Origin: Schistocephalus solidus
Lineage: Eukaryota > Platyhelminthes > Cestoda > Diphyllobothriidea > Diphyllobothriidae
Direction of reading: 5' to 3'
Length of the DNA stretch: 64,000 nucleotides
NCBI GenBank assembly: GCA_017591395.1
Contig: WEDG01005425.1
Span: 1 to 64,000 of the forward strand
Below are positions 60,800-64,000 of this stretch, piece by piece. The position numbers and the translations under genes are program-made. The notes under the pieces are model-generated. The model worked only from the letters and a program-made list of their open reading frames with translations. It had not been told where the DNA came from and searched no databases. Each line of letters begins with the position of its first letter. Within the stretch, counting starts at the first letter, position 1.

Positions 60800-61435
60800 T
60801 CACACTAAACACAGACACTCGTTTGATAGAAAATTACATCCTCTTTAAATGTTATACTTTAAGAAAGGATATTTTTCGGTTTTAAAAAACTTTCTCAATT
60901 TCTGAGTAATGTTGAACCCTACTGGCCGTTACACTTTAATCCAGGGTCTTCAAACTACCTGCTTTATACATTCTGTGTAAGGAAAAATCTCAAATTTCTC
61001 TAAGTATGAATAAGAATGCACATAGTTTTAATAAAATGTTGTAATAGATTGGGATTATGTTGTATGCATTGTAGGGCACTTTAATTAATTAACGGATACG
61101 ATGTTTTACGGATGAACATTTCAAGGACTTTAAACATTTCATAATTAGGAACATTTTTAAAGCGGAAAGATACCTTTCCTTCAAGTTTAAAATTAAAATA
61201 GGACGGAATTTGCTATCAAAAGAGTGCAAGAAATAATATTTTGTGCGCATTTTCTGTAAAATATCTTTAATTTAATAAAAGCACCGAAAACCAGGGAGAA
61301 AATTGCATACTACTTAAGTAGCCGGTTTAAGATAATGATTTTTCCGGGCGGTCAGAAAGACGCTCTTTCAAAAGCCGGCATCCTACTATGACTGAAATAT
61401 CTTAGGATTAGGCTGTATGATACTCAATACGACAA
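60800..61435 (-). mobile_element. Foldback-like DNA element, copy 3 (diverged, reverse orientation)
   Basis: The reverse complement matches copies 1 and 2 in order: AATAATATTTTGTGCGCAT (61230), AGATACCTTTCCTTCAAG (61170), CATGTTGTATGC-like TTATGTTGTATGCATTG (61055) and TACATTCTGTGTAAGGAAA (60967). Because the element is itself an imperfect inverted repeat, the end at 61290-61435 also resembles the right end of copy 1 read forward. It is followed by (CT)n at 61441-61458. Confidence 0.5.
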
Positions 61436-64000
61436 CCCAACTCTCTCTCTCTCTCTCCCTCTGATGATAATGCGCTCGAGTGTAAATTCGAATAATCAAG
61501 CGGATAGAAGTTTTGTTCCAGTGGTCTCTTATTCTGCTTATCAGTTCTCGCCTTCGTTCTGGCAGGTCAGTGGCTTGAATATGTATCATCCGGCACCTTA
61601 GCTGAGGTCTGGAAACTTGGGTTGTTTCGGACGCCGTCAAATTATTCGCGGTTTGAGATCTCTAGCATGCAGATCCGGCGTCAAATTGAATTTGATACTG
61701 GCGCCTCTTAAGCAAGCTTTGAATAGGCTAAGTTGTGAGCGATAAGACGAAGCGTGGGAATAACTAGTTTAAGGACGGCTCCATTTTTCTTTGTCCTAAT
61801 GCCAGCATCGAATTTTGCAGAGCTTCATAGAGTCGGCAGCACCCGGAATTCCAATAGTTGGTGGGATGAGTCACGGTATCTTATGCGCCAGACACAATAG
61901 TCTGTTTTTTGCATTTCATCTAGGCTGACATTAACTATTAGCCATTCCAAAGCTCAGATACAGATCAGTCTTTTTCCAAAGCCGGATACGAGCAAATACA
62001 TTGGAAACTGCATGGAAGTCCGCTTGCTGCTAGAGAAGACTGCTGTGTCGGGTTTGATCAACCTAGTTTGGATAAGCTTACAGTTTTGTAGTGTACTCAG
62101 CAGGTTTTACTTAGCCACCTTGATGGTATCGCTTTTATAACGGCAAGGAATCTGCAAACTTAACCCAATAGTAGATTGCTTGCTCATTAAATTTCGTGGT
62201 AGAAATTTCAGATGGTAGTATGACACGCATTTTAGGTCATTAATTCTGTTTGTTGAATTGATCTGTGGCATAGAAAGCTGTCACCTAAAGGTGACTTCAC
62301 CTTATTTGTTTTTTAAGGAAAAACTGGTCGAAATTAGGCAAAATCCGAAGATTCTCTATATGCAGGCGTTGTTCTATGTTATTGAAAACTACAGATGAAA
62401 AGTGCTTATTTGTGTACGTTGGGCTACAAACGAACATTAATATAAGCGGTCATATTATGTGCCAAGTTTGGTATGGACTTTCATTTTTCTCGGTGAGTCT
62501 TCAAATATGACCCAAACGGTCAGCTGCATTAGAAAGAATGTCTACAAATACATCAATTCGGTAAATGATTTTAAGAAATATGTTAGTTTGAAGGTTTGAT
62601 AAAAAATAGAACATGATCTAAATTTATTGCCAATCGATTGAAAATAGTAAACATTTTCCAATATTCACCGGTATTTCAAATACGATATGAAACATATTGT
62701 AATCCAATACCAGAAATAACAATAAAGAAATTTGACGAAGTGATTTTCCTCTTAATATTCACAAAATGGTATGCTTATACTATCAGCTGACAATTCTATT
62801 TAACTTCATTCATCACATTTACATTGATTTTTCATGTTTTCGTAATTCGCCATTTTTCAAAAAATAACATTACTTTTGACATTTCCTTTAAATTTTAAAT
62901 TCATTAAGGTTTGTTCAGTAATATTTACCAGCTTTGGTAGATGCGTTCATACCGGTTTGCAGTGATTATCAATCTTTCGCTAATTTCGGCATTGCGCATG
63001 ACTTTGGTCGCACACTTTAGAGCGCATTTATGAGCAATCGACTGAAGACTGCAAATCGTAGAACATTCACCACTATTTAAAGGACGATCTTAAACTTATC
63101 GTGATCGAACACCTGAAATACACATGCCTGACAATTCTATTTAAATTTATTAGTCAATGACCGGTCTATCAACATGCTTGCGGATGAAATATTTTATTCC
63201 TCTGACGTCCCTATCAGAGCAATCAAGATAAACAATTGTCCCCCCTAGTCAAATACATCTCAATCAATGTGGAAACGGGGGAAAAGCAGCCAATTCTTGT
63301 GAAACTAGGTTGGAATACCTACTCGAAATTAAGGTTGCTTTTTACCGATCATACTTTACTTTGCTCGTAATCTGAAGAAATATCTCTGTGCAAACTTCAT
63401 TAACGTTATTCTACTTGTGCTGTTTTATTCATTGGGATCTTTGCATGGACAGGCCTCCTGAACATGTAAAAATTAAGTTCACTTAGTTGCCTCACTTTTT
63501 CATGTTTACAGAAGTTCCTGTTTTTCTAAAAAGAGTTGGTATTTCTAAACAAAGTAATATTAATTTGTAAAACATAATATGCCTTATTTTGAAAAACCGG
63601 TCACTCCTTTATTGCTGTAACGCTTTTGGAGATGCAGCCTTGTCTGACTTTTGTGGAACAGGGGATTTTCTGGTGAAATTCACCAGAACTCATGAGTTAG
63701 GGCATCTTCTGTAATTAGTAATCTTGAAATTGAGATTTCATGAGTTCATTTATCAACTTACCTGGAACTTGGAAGTTATTTAACCTACACCCCCCCTTTT
63801 AATAAGAGTATTCTTACCAGAAATTTGAGGAGTATAGAAATGAAAGTTCATTATTTTGCCAGTTTAACGATAAGTGCGCAACCGGATATCCGAGACAGTT
63901 GCCTCGAGGCGCTTTGTGGCACATCATCATGCACCCACGTGATGAAAAGAGTGTTCACGTCTTATAGTACCCCCATTTATTTGGAGCATCCTTTCTAAAA
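61436..64000. other. AT-rich region without recognised features
   Basis: Apart from a (CT)n at 61441-61458, no gene, RNA or repeat was recognised on either strand. No open frame longer than 84 codons carries any family resemblance. Confidence 0.5.

Overview
The window is animal nuclear DNA and reads like a flatworm, most likely a tapeworm. The evidence is a typical metazoan alpha-tubulin gene with very short introns (39 and 46 nt), an intronless linker histone H1, a (TTAGGG)-type telomere-like motif, and a dense set of RTE-, CR1-, Penelope-, gypsy- and Merlin-type mobile elements. The species cannot be fixed from the sequence alone. Only two genes look intact and functional: alpha-tubulin (21644-23084, +, three exons, 451 residues) and histone H1 (37179-37685, +, one exon, 168 residues). 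Almost everything else is decayed or non-autonomous repeat DNA.

Layout. 1-7.5 kb: two near-identical copies of a 1.6 kb segment (Penelope GIY-YIG end plus a foldback DNA element) flank a gypsy Pol tail, an RTE 3' tail, an AGT/AGC array, a SINE and a Penelope body. 7.4-13.4 kb: a palindromic repeat, small inverted-repeat elements (MITEs) with a TTAGGG-like core, a 39-bp triple repeat and a Merlin transposase relic. 13.4-15.1 kb: a MITE whose right end and flank are amplified into four ~348-bp tandem units. 15.7-20.2 kb: a 5'-truncated RTE-like retrotransposon with C-terminal zinc fingers. 21.6-23.1 kb: alpha-tubulin. 23.8-31.3 kb: MITEs, Penelope ends, a (GA)n tract and a CR1 tail. 31.5-32.6 kb: end of a gypsy pol gene. 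32.9-38.6 kb: two inverted ~0.5 kb repeats that enclose the H1 locus. 41.1-44.2 kb: a longer CR1 relic. 44.6-47.3 kb: SINEs, an LTR-like piece and microsatellites. 47.6-54.2 kb: an RTE 3' tail followed head-to-tail by a second RTE-like element that keeps a TATA box and start codon. 56-64 kb: a diverged RTE tail, an inverted SINE pair, a Penelope RT/GIY-YIG relic, a third foldback copy and AT-rich DNA in which nothing was recognised.

The elements are entangled. SINE copies sit in inverted pairs at three loci. The same 3' tail occurs behind both long RTE copies and alone. Microsatellites lie at element edges. A MITE end has seeded a tandem array. The most interesting items are the MITE family with a telomere-like core, the MITE-derived tandem array with splice-like signals, the zinc-finger-tailed RTE family, the shared YADN reverse-transcriptase motif in both CR1 copies, and the inverted repeats around H1. 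All similarity statements are by eye; no alignment or database search was run.
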